This document shows positions 23,344 through 35,817 of a stretch of 64,000 bases of DNA, one piece after another. The position numbers and the translations under genes were made by a program. The stretch covers positions 186,001 through 250,000 of the forward strand of contig KV419401.1 of NCBI GenBank assembly GCA_001630475.1. The letters run 5' to 3'. A model generated the notes under the pieces. The model was not told the origin of the DNA. It searched no databases and saw nothing but the letters and a program-made list of their open reading frames with translations. Position 1 is the first letter of the stretch. The number at the start of each line of letters is the position of its first letter. This DNA comes from Sistotremastrum niveocremeum HHB9708 (taxonomy: Eukaryota > Basidiomycota > Agaricomycetes > Sistotremastrales > Sistotremastraceae).

Positions 23344-25505
23344 ATGGACCAGCGCCGATCCTTCCTTCCTATTAGCTCATCCTCCAGTGTTGACGAATTT
23401 TCGTCGTATTTTCTTCAAGGTCCAGTCCCTCGGTAAGGCTCGAGTCTTTGAACCCGCGACTACATGATGGGTTCTCTGATTTCCACATTGCACTCAGGCA
23501 TGCACTCGAGAATCCATTCCATTGTCGAGTCGCAGCACCATGGACGGATCATACGTGGATCTCGAGTCCAAACTCCTCGCATGTCCCTCCTCCTCCACCC
23601 AGTCACGGACAGCTTCAAATTCTACCCGATGGGGGTTTCGGGAGGTTTGATTTCGCCCGCCATCCTCAACTCTATGACCGACAATTGCCTCACCTGCCAT
23701 TGATACCCAAACGAAATGCGACCTTTTACGAATTTTATTCGCCACACGCTATGTTCGATCCCCTGCCTGATGCTGGCTTCAGGCCTGTCGAATCGGGAAC
23801 ACAAGGTCTTTGCACAGGCAAACTCACCCCCGAATTTGTCAACATCATCTCACAGGATGTCGAGACCATGGCCTATCACGTGGAAAAGGAAATTCAAACA
23901 TGGCGAACAGACACTCACCTGACCACTGTCGCTAATCATGCACGCAAATTATCTGCGCTCATGAATCACTGTCTCCATAGACTACAGGCTCTTTATATGT
24001 CCGTCCTCGACGCTAGAAGCACTCTCAGTGACTGCCAGAGATGCTGGCTTGAGCTTTACGCTCTGCGATTATACATGCATTTATTCGGAACAAATTCGCC
24101 ACAGTATACTCAGTCTCCCAAGCACTCATTAGCCGTGTCAACGCTCGGCGCATTTGTCGAGAACAAGCGTGACCTCCGCACACTCTATGACCTAGGATGT
24201 CCAGTCTGGTTCATTCGCCCACTCTCTGACCTCTTCTATCCCTCTAGCATTTACGCCGCGATTATCACCACCATAGACCTCGAGCCAGATACATCGTCGC
24301 AGGTTGATCGCCAAAGCAATCATATCCGTGGCGGAAATCGCCACTCGTACATCCTAAGTGGTCATTTAGCGCCACGGGATGTTCGCGACGCGATTTATAC
24401 GAACGCCTGGAACCGTGGTTCTTCTTCTCACACCCCAGCTTCTGCACCCAAGGTCGCCCCTACCCGAAGGGGGGGTTCTGATGCTAAATGTAAGTATTTC
24501 TTCTTGAGTGTATACAATGTATCTTCCTGGTCCTAACTTTTAATTATAGACTCCCCGTCTCCGCAACCATCATTTTTACCCACGCCGCTTCCACTGTGGA
24601 ATGACGCACTCACCATGCCCGCGGTCAAATTCACCGGCGATAGCTCAGATCCCAAAGCTACTTACAGCGTCCCGCACCCTTCCTGGTTCACCATCCTCAA
24701 CGAAGACAAACAACGCCGTTATTTCGTTAATTGGCTCACCGTTCGCAAAGCCTGGCTACATCGAATGAGCACACCCCGTGCCAAACCATTGACCCCTCGC
24801 ATGTGGAAAGACTTTCTCAGCCACGGTACCGAACGAGGGCCTCTAGACCCCGCTCAGAATCGGCTACCCAAGTCCCTCGACAAGGTTAAAGCTGTACGAA
24901 ACGCCAAAGAGATAAGGTCGGCGGGGCGTCTCTCTGCGCGGCAGCAATCCCAAAAATATTTTCTGGAGATGATTCCGAACGTACTATCGTTTCAAGAAAG
25001 TACTTCTCTCCGTTGGCTTGGTGCCCCCCTTTTCTCGTCTGACCCAACGCACGACTGCTTCGTGCGTCGGCAGATTTTGGCAGAGATCATTGACATTGGT
25101 TTCCATTCCGATCTCCTACATCTCGACAAAATCTTGCTTCCGAGTCTCCCGGAAACGCAACGACAACAGCGATTCTCGGAGCTATGGCAGTCAATGGGCA
25201 GAGACCCTCGACGCGGGTATCAGAGTCCTCCGACCTCTGCTATGCCATCGCTTGGAAATCCCATTTGGCATCTCAAAGTGCCAGTTTTGGAAGCTCTCAG
25301 ACAGATCATGTGTGAATGGCCCAACCCACCAGCTCTGCTCCTTCGCTCGATTTCTGCGGTTTCCGAGTCAGACGCCGATATCAAGCATGTGAATCAGCTT
25401 CATGCGGAGATTGCCACATTTTATATATCCACATTCACAAGACAGTTACGTCGAGAACCATTCATTCCCACCGTAGCAGTAGTAGACGTCGAAGTACAGC
25501 AGTAG
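23344..25505 (+). CDS. Large hypothetical protein, basidiomycete-type
   Basis: Exons 23344-23432, 23498-24489 and 24550-25505 give about 678 residues, divisible by three with no stops. I chose the ATG at 23344 because its exon splices in frame to RHALENPFHCRVAAPW; a later ATG at 23448 would read through that intron. The N-terminal half has proline runs and several helices; the C-terminal half begins TPLPLWNDALTMPAVKF and is rich in Trp, Arg and Leu (LNEDKQRRYFVNWLTVRKAW). I do not recognise a domain. The composition resembles multicopy unknown proteins of Agaricomycetes, some of which sit near transposons. Confidence 0.65.
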
Positions 25506-25742
25506 TACAAGCCGCTCTCAGGTCGAGATACATAGAAGACCCGGACCTTCTTTCTCCATCACCATGAACCATATTCATTCATATAAAGTACCCACTCGCA
25601 CACGGCGAAAAGGATAGCGTAAGGTGAAGTTGTCGAGCCTGTTCTGCAAAGGCGCCGGTCGGGATCGGCGATCTCGGCCCGCGAATTCTCTGATCCTCAG
25701 TCCAGCCTTAACTCAGAAAGCTCTTTGTCCGACGTTGGCTGG

Positions 25743-28104
25743 TCAAGAAGTATGCAACACCATGGCCGCAGCCTGTGATCGTGGTCTAAGATGACATTTG
25801 TACTTCTTGGGGTGACTACGATAAAGTTAGCATCGTCACAAACTTACAGAGAATGACACTTTACCTGACCAATCCAGGCTCGTATTCAAGATCAGGTAAG
25901 ATAGCTTCTCCTTTGTCGTCCAAACATGGTGATATCTCAAACACAGCCAGGAATGTGGCAATGGTGATCCACATCCATGCAGTTGCAAAATGACGGCCTG
26001 GGCATATCCTAGAACATCGATTGAGCAACTCGACTAATGAAAACCATTGCTTTATTAGGGATACCTTCGCCCAAATCCAAAAGCAATCTGTTCCGGATTT
26101 CTGACGTCCTCTCTAAGTGAATATCGATTCCCCTCAGATTTGAGGAAGCGTCGAGGAGAGAACCGAAGAGGATCTAGAAAGTCGGTTGAATCGTACATCA
26201 TCCCTCTAGTGGACATTTGAACATCGAATATCAAAGGTGCTTCGTGCTCTCACATTAAATTTGGGAAGATCATTGAGCCTGAGGCTATGGACATGCCCCG
26301 GTATTCGTCATCTTGTATGACACAATGAGGTACACCTGAAGTGCTTCATTTACTATACCCATTCTATCATATGACAAGGATCATACCTCCTGGAAGAACG
26401 GGTTTCCATCTATACTCCCTGGTCAAGCATTTTTATATCGATAAGTAACGTCTGGGACGAACCTCAACACTTCTCTCAAGATTGCCTCAACATATGGCAA
26501 GGACGCTCTATCTTCAAAAGTTGGCAGCCTCTCCCCTTGAAGCAATTCGTCAATGGTCTTTTGCGCTTCGAGCTGAATTTCTGGATGATGAATCATGGCA
26601 ATAATAAATGTATCGATGCTTGCTACAGTCTTGAGGCGCCGAATCAGTATCGTAGAGGCCCTCAATATTTAGAATGTTTACTGTGTCTGCCCCAGCTGCA
26701 CCGTTCTAATTAGCTTGATTTTGATAGAAGGGGGTTTAAGTACAGACCGAGATAAGTCATAGCAAGGCTTCCGTTGATTGCTTCCTCGTGCTCGACTCTA
26801 CCATCGGGTTTCAAATTGGCTTCAATGAGTGAAGTAGCCATGGATGGTATTGCCGTTCCATTCAACTGTGAACCAAAGTGAAGCTAAGTTACAAGGATAA
26901 TTGAGAGAGCAGGATGCACAAACAAAATCTCGCTTGACAACGTCATACGGCTTGGTTGTCGCCTCTCGAGTAGCTTCCTTCGTCGCAGCCATGTTGCGAA
27001 CAAACTTTTTGCCCCAAATTTGGAGGGGTAATTTGCTCACTGCAAAACATAGCTGAGTCTCTTCGGCACTTTACGATGAAGAGATTGAAAGGCGTACATA
27101 TTGGCCATATGTCAATTGGGTGGATACCAGCGGCGCCAACAGACTCCAGTTCGTGTACTGCTTTATCCGCGTTGACAATCCACTGATCGTCGTCCTCGAC
27201 CACTATCTTTCGTGAGTGTTCCATTTTTTTCTAGATCTATACACAGAAATAGTGGACACACCTTCATGTCCGTATGCCAGCTTCATTATGTTCGCTCCAG
27301 AGTACCTGTGACAAAATAAATCGGAATATTGAGGCTCGATAGCAATATACAGACTTCACCTTCGGTTATATGATTGTATTTTCATCGGTTGGTCCAACGC
27401 AGAGCGAGCAAATGCAAGTGCATTTCGGCTTAACGTATGGTAAGTCTTGTGTGTAGCCGTAGGGTTGAAGAATTGGTTGATCATTCGGCGTTTCAAGTGA
27501 AAGTTGGGCCCATATGGCTCGGTCGATACCGCGAAGCTCCAGCCGCCACTGCAAATTGACACTCTATTTTCAACACTGGTGTCGCATACTTGGCGGACAA
27601 ACTCACTGTTTTCGGATCACCTCCATCCTAGGACGGTCTGAGTAGATTGCACTACGCTTGTGCATTAACTCCAAGGCGTCCTCGCAAGAATTGACGATTA
27701 CAATTTTCATTCCCAAGGCCGTAAGAGAGTACACGTTGCCTGGTTCGGAATGGGGGTCAGTGGCTACAGTATTTCATTGCCCAAGAGAGTTGAAGTTTTC
27801 GAGACGAACCATGGATAGATGCCCACTCCATGAACTTCAACCAAGGCCTCACCAGCGGGATTTGGAGCGCATTTCCAAGAAATGGGAGGCCCTTTGGACC
27901 AGGAAGTTGGGATAGTTGTTTCCTCGAATGAAGGCCATAATATCGCAGAGAAAATATGCAAGTGACAACGAGGACTAGCCCATAGAACCATCCGTGGTTA
28001 AGGTGAGTCTGAAGAATATTATAATTAGTGACCAGGAAGACATCGTTCCTGGACAGGTTCGACAGAAGATCCTTGGGAGAAGAGTCTTCCAGGGAATGTT
28101 CCAT
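25743..28104 (-). CDS. Cytochrome P450 monooxygenase
   Basis: Starts at 28104 with a short tail, a membrane anchor (GWFYGLVLVVTCIFSLRYYG) and the proline hinge LPGPKGLPFLGNALQIP. Following exons supply IYSDRPRMEV, the GGWSFAV region, the I-helix AGADT (acceptor after GGTGCAG), the K-helix EVLR (ExxR), the RFSPRRFLKSEGN block and the heme loop FGFGRRICPGRHFA with its cysteine ligand. The gene has many short introns and no in-frame stop in the exons I assembled. Products of this class oxidise hydrophobic substrates at the ER using NADPH-P450 reductase. The layout resembles basidiomycete P450s often labelled O-methylsterigmatocystin oxidoreductase-like; the substrate is unknown. No biosynthetic cluster surrounds it. 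Confidence 0.85.
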
Positions 28105-28966
28105 TTGCCTGTAAAACGCCCGATCAAAGCTCAGTGAGTCAACGTCGAGTACAGTGCCAGGTGCAGAGCAGCGACTCGTCAGAGGGGCTGTCTTGACTCT
28201 TGAGATCTTGAGAGTATTGAAAACTTAGCCCTTTGCTGATTGTATTGACCGCCCATCTCTTCGTACAAACGTAATCGGCTAATCGACTACAGGGTCGCGT
28301 ACACTGTAAGTCAGTTCTGGCCAGTTGTAGTACATATTCAGCTTAGCGGCCCCCCAATTTAGGCAGCTTGGCATCATTCAACTGGAACACTAGTATACTG
28401 AGAAAGGCAGTTCCGTGCTCTTGTCCGGTCGCCGACTGAGCAAGTGGCAACCACGGTGGCAACTCAGCACGAGAGTTAGTGCTGTAATCTACATAGTAAA
28501 GATTGTTTTGGAAAAGATTTCAAGTGCCTTGCACATCTACGGGTGCTATCTCATGCCCTTCTCGAGTTCTCAGTGCAAGCCCGGTAGTCCGGCGCCTTGT
28601 GCAAACGAGTAGAAGCGCGGAATAGCTCGGCACACGCTGCTTCGCATTTACCCCTACACACCGTCTGCAACCCAAAGCTAACTAAAAGAGCCATGGCTTA
28701 TAAGGAAAAGTGGAGGCATGGCCAGATAGTGCAATGAGAACACAAAAGCTCTTTCAGTCCAGCGGAACCCGTTGTGATTTCGTCTCAGCAGAAATCCGGC
28801 ACATCGGCGGCGACGAAGAGACTTCAAAATTCGGGGATGGCTTCAGGAGTCCGTCGCAAGTAAATATGGTTCCCTTTCGGTCTATGACAGCAAATTCAGA
28901 AGTTTTCCTTGAGTGGGTCTTTGTCCCAAACATACCGAATTTGAACCTGGCCGCTCATTGGACTGG
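28105..28966. other. Intergenic, about 860 bp
   Basis: Upstream of the P450 and downstream of the SNAP43-like gene. A plus-strand frame near 28710-28970 has no recognisable content. Confidence 0.45.
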
Positions 28967-30020
28967 TTAGTGACTCCGGATTAATCCCAGTAAACCGGAA
29001 GGAGAGATTGCGGCATCTTCTGCGCGAATCAATCCCTCGCGACCTGTTTCCATTCCCTTCTCTGTGGTTTTCACATCAACGCGTCTTAGTCTCGACATTG
29101 TTTCATCTTCCGCGGCCTTTATGTCCTCTGAGGGAACTGTGTCGGCTATTTCTTGTTTTAAGGCGAGGTAGGACGCCAAGGCATCATCGTCAGCGTCCAC
29201 GGGGTGTTGCTCCCCGCCGTCAGCCAGAGCTTCCAACCTCCTCAGTTTTTCCAGAGCCAATAGTCCCTTTTGCTGCTTGTTTTTCCTCCCAGACTTTCCT
29301 TTTTCTAGTATCGGGACCTTTTTCAGAATACTATGGGGAAGTTTGACAGGGGAAAACGGTTCCAAGTCAGAGGCGGGGATTATGTAGAACGCGTGCGATT
29401 CGAGCAGGCGGCTGAGCACATGGATCACATAATGCGTCATATCCGATGATACCAAGGAAGGCAGCGCATGCAAACTGGCATGATAGTCTATAAGAAAATA
29501 TTCTGTCAGTACACCTCAGGGGAGCTCGTGATTTTCGCACCTATTGGGATAGAAATATGATGCTGTCTCCAGATCTTCGGCGATGCAACACTAGGTTGAG
29601 TGAAATATAGGGTATACAGGGCAAATAATGCGCCTATTTGATACAAGACTCCATTCGCATTTTCATGAAACGGAGGGCAAGCGATGTGCGCTGTTGGTAG
29701 GCTCAGCTCGCGTGAGGGAGGACGATGGTGGAACAAGACTCACTAACGAAGATCCTGAAACACGTATCTAAGAAGGCCTCCCTTGGAGCATCCGTGAGTT
29801 CTTTCAGATGTATCCAGTTCCATCCCTTCTGTCTCCAAATGTCCTTGAAAATGTCGAACGCGTGTCTTGGAGGAGGTTTCAGCGTGTATTGATCGTGAAA
29901 TGTTCTCAACAAGTCAACCAAATCTTCTGTGAACGCATCGACAAAGAGCGACGAGTAATAGTATTTCGGATCTAACAGAGGGACCAATGGCTGGACAGAA
30001 GGCTGGACGAGATGAGACAT
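28967..30020 (-). CDS. SNAPc subunit SNAP43-like protein
   Basis: Three exons. The first begins MSHLVQPSVQPLVPLLDPKY and has an aromatic helical region (FDIFKDIWRQKGWNWIHL). A perfect GTGAGT donor joins it to HIACPPFHENANGVLYQIGA, LFALYTLYFTQPS and, in exon 3, HISIPIDYHASLHALPSL, then THYVIHVLSRLLESHAFYI. The order (acidic-aromatic start, YxLYxLYxTQ helix, IxIPxDxWxxL strand, VxxRLxxxxAFxxxP) fits SNAP43, the SNAPc subunit that helps transcribe snRNA genes. The C-terminal third is Lys/Glu-rich and probably disordered. The assignment is by pattern only. Confidence 0.6.
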
Positions 30021-30287
30021 TCAATGTCCGGCGTCTCCGCCAGCTTGAACGTCCACGGTCCACCTGAACGCTTGAACGTCGATGTCTTCAAGTTGTGCTT
30101 CAGCCAGCCTTATCAGTGTCTATTGCACCGATGATCCTCCCTGCACAGGATGATCAACCCCTATTCCTATTACGATGGCCACGAGGAGTCAGGCACCCAA
30201 GCTAGCCAATAAAAACTTGGTTGCGCCCATGTCTTCGCCAGCGGTGTACGCATTACTGTCCTGCGTTTCTAGACAAATACTACAATC

Positions 30288-31148
30288 ATGCCTCAGTGTG
30301 AGTAACGAAGCCATACTCGAATAGGCTTGTGAGCGCTGATACATATGCTCCGTAGTGATTAGACTCGCGATGTTGCTGCAGGCATTCGTGTTTCTCTTGC
30401 TTGCGGCTGTGGGGTATCCGCCGATAGATCGCTTTCCTCTGACGAAGACCGTTTTCCCCAACGCATCAAGTCTACCATCTGTTGATGGAGTCGGCCCAGT
30501 GACCGAGCTTGGAGTGAGGAGACATCTGTACCTGACTGCACGACTCACCGACGCATTGCGTACAGGTTGGCATGTGGTATGTTTATTCCCTTCAAGCGCG
30601 ATCCATCTCTAATACACCTTGTTCAGGGGGCAGTGTATCATAGATACCGCTGGACATAGGAGTTGCCGAGGAGAGTTGTGTACAACGTTGGTGCGTTTCT
30701 ATGCTTATCTCTTGGAATGCACCGACGAGCAAGCTTGATCAGACCTCATTTCTTCTTCGAATGAAACCGTTAGCGTCTGTGTCAATCAGAGGGGCGAGGT
30801 CGAAGCTCGTCCTATTGCCCTCCTCTCCCTATTAGTTGGCATCATTGCCAGCCTCGCGTCTGACGATCGCGAGATCAACAGCTGTTCTCTTGGCATGTCT
30901 GTCGCTGGCTCGTTCGCCGTCTTCATGACCTTCTTGTTCGATGTGATGTTTTTCTCCTCCATTGGCAACGAAATGCATGCACTGCATGACTTTTCAAAAA
31001 CCAGCTTGGGAGGCGGTGAGTTATTCTGCCGGTTTCTTACAACCTTCGTTGATCGGACACTCGTGCAGCTTTTTGGCTGAACTTCGCGGCGATGCTGTTG
31101 CTACTAATAGATGGCATATATTCTATCAGGCTTGCGATCGCGCGATAG
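30288..31148 (+). CDS. SUR7/PalI-like four-helix membrane protein (lone copy)
   Basis: Multi-exon gene. Start at 30288 (MPQ), donor at 30298, then LIRLAMLLQAFVFLLLAAVG (helix 1) and a luminal part ending VTEL. An 11-nt microexon (30566-30576) joins to MWGQCIIDTAGHRSC, matching the WGYC-Cys pattern of the downstream family. Next come RPIALLSLLVGIIASLAS (helix 2), MSVAGSFAVFMTFLFDVMFF (helix 3), SIGNEMHALHDFSKTSLGGG and a last exon AFWLNFAAMLLLLIDGIYS (helix 4), stop at 31148. SUR7/PalI proteins act at the plasma membrane or eisosomes and in pH sensing; the role here is unknown. It is about 28 kb from the four-gene array of relatives and on the other strand. Confidence 0.65.
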
Positions 31149-31576
31149 AACCGTTAAAACTATTCTGGTAGTCTTCTCAGGTGTTGTGTTGTGTTCCATC
31201 TTCTTTGGCATTGTTCAATATATTCACTTTTCTCGTGGTTTCTTTGTGCTTCGTTGTGCTTCGTTGTGGACCGAACTTTTTGGGTTACATGCTGCTGACT
31301 ACAAGGGGATATCAACGCTGACCAGAAAAGGAAAATAAAATGCAGAATGACCATTCCCGAGTTCCGACTTCAACTTGTATTGTTGACAGTAACCACGCAA
31401 CAATATCCAGTGTTATGGAGCTTGACGTCGACACAAGCCACTCAAGTAAGCAACAACAGTGGCACAGTGGCGCATGGGCTATTTAAATAGCATCATTCCA
31501 CCGGCTGGGCCAAACATCTCCTTATCGTTCTCTCCTTCCACTGTCTTATTCGCTCTGATCACTCACTGTCTTTAAC
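31149..31576. other. Intergenic and promoter region
   Basis: Holds the upstream region of the small gene at 31577, with a TATA-like palindrome and a CT-rich stretch before its ATG. Short duplicated string GTGCTTCGTT near 31246-31268. Confidence 0.45.
31479..31490 (+). promoter_or_regulatory. TATA-like palindrome CTATTTAAATAG
   Basis: A 12-nt palindrome 87 nt before the ATG at 31577, followed by a CT-rich tract (CTCTCCTTCCACTG) typical of fungal transcription starts. It supports the plus-strand gene reading. Confidence 0.5.
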
Positions 31577-32085
31577 ATGGCCGTACTCATGAGTTCTGGT
31601 AACTCCGTAATTTTAGACACGCTGTCTGTTCCAGAAAGTCGAAGAGGAAGTTTGGTCTCGTTGAGTGAGCTCCAAGCTTGTCGAACTCCTGCTCTTCCCG
31701 TTATTCTCGAGGTAATATTGAGAATCTCAGTGGCATATACAGTGATCTCATCCCACTCGTCAGTTCCGAGAAAAGGGAACCTCTCCTCTCGTACACAGGC
31801 AGCTGCCGCAAAACGCATCATATATTGTGATCTCGGGGATGACGAGTAAACAAATCCAGAGTCAAATTCGTGTCTTGGTCTCTAAATTCTTGAACGTATG
31901 TGACTTTGCCACGTCTGCTGTTGAACCTGGACTGATACCTGTTTTTTCAGTTGAATTATGGCCCCCACATGGATGGCATTTGGTACGATGGCCCACTCCC
32001 GATCATTGACCTTCGAAACATCGTTCTCTTTCGGTACAAAAGGCTCGCAGATGGATCCCTGCACGTCAATTTCGGAAGTCAATGA
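31577..32085 (+). CDS. Small hypothetical protein with a conserved-looking C-terminal block
   Basis: Exons 31577-31711, 31764-31895 and 31951-32085 join to about 133 residues without stops. The middle exon reads VISGMTSKQIQSQIRVLVSK and the last begins LNYGPHMDGIWYDGPLPIID and continues NIVLFRYKRLADGSLHVNFG. The last block has the look of a compact beta-rich domain. No family recognised. A TATA-like palindrome and a CT-rich leader precede the ATG. Two introns of 52 and 55 nt each have good donors. The unspliced frame would be cut short, so the spliced model is preferred. Confidence 0.5.
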
Positions 32086-32260
32086 TATGGCGCACGTCAC
32101 GCTTGAGCGTTCTCTTCATTCTCCACGAAGGCCACTTCGGCTCCCTATCCCGTAATTCATAGAGAAGCATAGACCAGGATGTACTGGATACGACTGAAGT
32201 TACGTCATTATAGTTGTAAATTGTCACCCTCGTTTCTACGAGACACTCTTGTCAAAGAGT

Positions 32261-33427
32261 TTAGGCCAATTTCGCCTTCAACCAATACTCCACGGGCTTC
32301 AGTTCTTCATATAGAGGATCTCCGTCGACAACTTTGCACTCTGCATCAAACCCATGTTCTCCTCCTTCGTGAGCGATGAACTGCGTTTCAACTCCCAAGT
32401 CCTTCAGCTGCCTTTCCGTTGTCCTTGATTCCGAGATCAATACTGCACTATCTGCAGTTCCGTGCAGTAAGAACGTCGGAGGAAATGATGGTGTCAATAA
32501 AAATTGGGGAATGACTTCACGAGCGGCCGAGGGAAATTCGAGCCATTTGGTAGCCTCGTCTGAATCAGCCCCTTGGTTTTGTTTGAGCGTCTCAGTCAAC
32601 CCTTTTACACCGGTGAGCCAATCCAGATAGTCTCCCTTTTGGAGAGTGAGGGTGTAAAGCTCCTGGCGCTCTCCCCCAAGAGGACGCATTTGTTCGTCTT
32701 GACCCGCGAGAGTAGAAGTTTCTACTACCGTGCGATCGTAATAAGCCAGAAGCTTGGGGTCTGATAAATCTCGAAGTGGGAGTCCAAAGGGCATTTTGGC
32801 AGGATCGGTGATGCTAGTGAGGTAAAACGGACTAAGGAAGTCGCCACCCATGCCTGAATGACGAGTTGAATGGTATCTGATTATGGCATCGAGCTGTACG
32901 TACCAAACATGGAAACGACGGCTTTGGGTTTTGGCTCTGCGTAAATACCTGCTAGTCTGGCGCAGTATCCACCGAAGCTATCTCCTCCCACGGCCAACTT
33001 TGTAGGATCGATAGTAATTGACGAACCGGGAATCGGCGTGTGCGAAAGCTTCTGTGATATGAAAGTGAAGACATCCTTGATGTCCTCAATCATGTGATGT
33101 GCCGTTGTGGGGATGAGCAATCGATAGTTGGCAGAGATTAGGCAGTGTTGGTTCTTCTTTACTGTGATATCTGCCAGTGTCCGGTCCTTGTGAGCTGTCA
33201 TTTACGGAAGGAAGATCGTCAGCTTGACCTTTGATCCACTGTTCAAACCATTGCGATTTGTCGGGACCTTTGTCTCCACAGAACCCACCACCGCCGTGAA
33301 ACCAGACCAAAGCTGGAAGGTGTGCCGGCGTGGCAGAGTCGAGTTCTGGGATCCAAACATCCAATTCGATGTCAAGATCTCCAACCGTTTTATAGGTGAA
33401 GGTTGATGGACTTGATGTCAAAGTCAT
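32261..33427 (-). CDS. Alpha/beta hydrolase (HGGG esterase/lipase-like), copy 2, intact
   Basis: Exons 33427-33229, 33170-32904 and 32853-32261. Motifs: oxyanion HGGGGFCGDKG, nucleophile elbow GDSFGGYCARLAG, acid-region LLHGTADSAV and catalytic His in HEGGEHGFD, plus NYRLLIPTTAHHMIEDIKDV. No signal peptide. Intron 1 starts GTCAAG and is 58 nt; intron 2 is GTACGT-type. The same positions are kept in copy 1 (9815-10987), which has an early stop. The HGGG and GxSxGG combination suggests an intracellular carboxylesterase or lipase-like enzyme acting on small esters; the true substrate is not known. Confidence 0.8.
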
Positions 33428-33910
33428 TTTCGTTCACGTTGGTGTTCGAGTTCGAGCAACTTCAGACGGAAGCAAGCCAAATCGTCGATTATATTCAAGT
33501 CTCGGCGCTTATCGCAGATCAGACGGCATCGGATGTCCGGTGGTCTTCTTTTATCCGGTGTCCATAATGAAAGCCGCACTGTATAGCATTCGGTCACTTT
33601 GCTTTTCCCAAGTGACTTTTGTTTCGGACCTGGTGATTAAGAATATTTCTACGCTCTGTGTTTTTCTGAATGAATATGTCTGCTTTGCGGCACTATTCTC
33701 CTGCGCTCGGCCTAGGTCGGACTGAAGCCACGCTCCGCTGCTGCCACGCGTCGAATGACTGCGAGTCCCTTGATCGATATCGAAGAACTTGATGGCCACA
33801 TGCAAACACGATTGAGCGCTGTTAAGCAACTAGACCACCCCTACTGCGCTCAATGATAGTTCACAAGAAAAGGCAAGTACTCCACTTGTGCTCTCTTCGT
33901 CTTTCTCATC
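33428..33910. other. Intergenic between hydrolase copy 2 and carboxypeptidase 1
   Basis: Divergent upstream region of two genes. A minus-strand frame at about 33551-33829 shows no domain. Confidence 0.4.
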
Positions 33911-35817
33911 ATGTGGACGTGTGGATTGTTCGTCCAGGTCATCCTGTGGGCTTTAGTCCAAGGCTTTCAAATTCCTTTCGCCGTCAGGCAGACAGAGAAC
34001 AACTTCACTACATTGAGCCTGTCATCTTTGTCTGAAGAACACTACACCGTTCTCGAACATCCTCATTTCCAATCGCATTCTGTCAGGATTCGCAAGGCCC
34101 CCTCAGACTTTTGTGATCCGTCGGTCGTGAAATACACAGGCTACATCGATACTTCCGCGGCTCGACATATCTTCTTCTACTTCTTCGAATCGAGGAATGC
34201 TCCAGAAAGTGACGACGTCATACTGTGGACAAATGGTGGTCCTGGATGTTCGAGCTCAATGGGGCTGTTCATGGAGTTGGGGCCGTGTAGAATTGAAGAT
34301 GAAAATGGGACCAAAGTAAACCCATATTCTTGGAACGAGAATGCGAATATTTTCTTCATCGATCAGCCAGCGGGTACTACTTCCTTCCTTAGCAAATTTC
34401 AGGCGCTCAATCCAGTCACACAGGCACGGGATTCAGTTATGCAGAGTACGGCGAATCTGTCACTACTACTGAGGAGGCCGCCAAAGACATCGCCGCCTTC
34501 ATGGCTATCTTCTTCGAGACATTCAGTCAGTTTAAAGGACGCCCCTTCCACTTGTCTGGAGAATCGTATGCTGTCAGTCTTCGATATTTTCCTCTACTTG
34601 CTTTCTTAACGCCGAGATTAGGGACGTTATCTCCCCGTATTCGGCTCTGCCATATACGACCAAAATACTCAGCTGGTTGCTGCCGGTCTTGAGCCAATCA
34701 ACCTGAAGAGTGTGATGATTGGAAATGGGTGGACGGATGTGTACAGGTATGCTTCGTTGGTTTTCGTTGCTTCAAAAAGCTGAGAGTATTCAGAATGATC
34801 CCCTCCTTCTTTGACATGGTATGCACGCCTGCTTCGGTTGAGCCATTCGTCGACATCTCCACTTGCGTTCGAATGAAGACCGTCGTAAGCTCTGGGATCA
34901 CATCATGCAAGGATCCGCCTGGCTCAACCGAAGTGACAGATGCCAAGATGCGTAAAATGGCTTTCGGAAACGTGCGTGGACCGTTTGGATGCAATTTCTT
35001 GCGGGGCGGCATTCGAGTTCTGCAGCAATGAGTTCATGTTACCGTTCCTGTTAAGTGGTGAGTTTTCACTGGTGCAGTTTATGTCACAAAGCTCTCAATA
35101 ATCTAGGCACAAACCCGTACGATGTTTCCAAACCTTGTAGTGCAGGCAAGTAGCATCGCAACCGATTGGCCTTGTTGAGTGACTCACGCTTTCATCAGAG
35201 GAGTACAACAGTACACTTTGTTATCCGCAAACCCGGTTCGTTGTTCTTCTATCGATCTGTCATTTTTCATTGACCGTATGCTTCCTGTAGCCACATCAAA
35301 GATTACCTCAATCTTCCCTCAACTAGGAAAGAACTCGGTGTATCCCCACTTCTCGAAAACACCACATTCCAGTCTTGCAACATGGATCTGAACCTAGCCT
35401 TTGCACTAAATCTAGACATGATTCGTGGACATACCCCGTACTATCTGGAGAATCTTCTCGACCGTGGGGTCCGCGTCCTAATATATGTTGGGGATTATGA
35501 CTGGATCGCCAATTGGGTTGGGAATGAGCGTATGGTCGATTCATTGGAGTGGCATGGTGCAGCGTCTTTTAAGAAACAGGAATTGAAAGACTGGACTGTT
35601 GCTTTGGTTGAAGGAAAGGATTCCTCTCCGGCTGGAAAGGTGAAGAGTAGCGGACTGCTCACCTTTTTGACGATTCATGGGGCTGGACATATGGTCAGTG
35701 TCTTTCAATATGACTCTAATTTCTTGCCTCTTATTTACTGTTCAACAGGCCCCATACGACAAGCCTGTCGAGTCGCTGGAGATGGTAAATCGTTGGTTGA
35801 AGGGGGACCTGTTTTAG
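33911..35817 (+). CDS. Serine carboxypeptidase, family S10, copy 1
   Basis: Multi-exon gene beginning MWTCGLFVQVILWALVQG, a signal peptide. S10 landmarks in order: YTGYIDTSAARHIFFYFFES, ILWTNGGPGCSSSMGLFMEL (substrate-binding/oxyanion), FFIDQPAG, FHLSGESYAGRYLP (catalytic Ser), IGNGWTD, YVGDYDWIANWVGN (catalytic Asp) and GAGHMAPYDKPVESLEMV (catalytic His). Frame is open throughout after splicing, so the enzyme looks complete. It would release C-terminal amino acids from peptides in the vacuole or outside the cell. One intron (35146-35198) is GC-AG. First of three tandem S10 copies; a transposon lies directly downstream. Confidence 0.9.

Noticed and set aside
28710-28970. Plus-strand frame upstream of the SNAP43-like gene
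   Set aside because: No homology pattern, no start context, and it overlaps the 3' end of the neighbouring gene.
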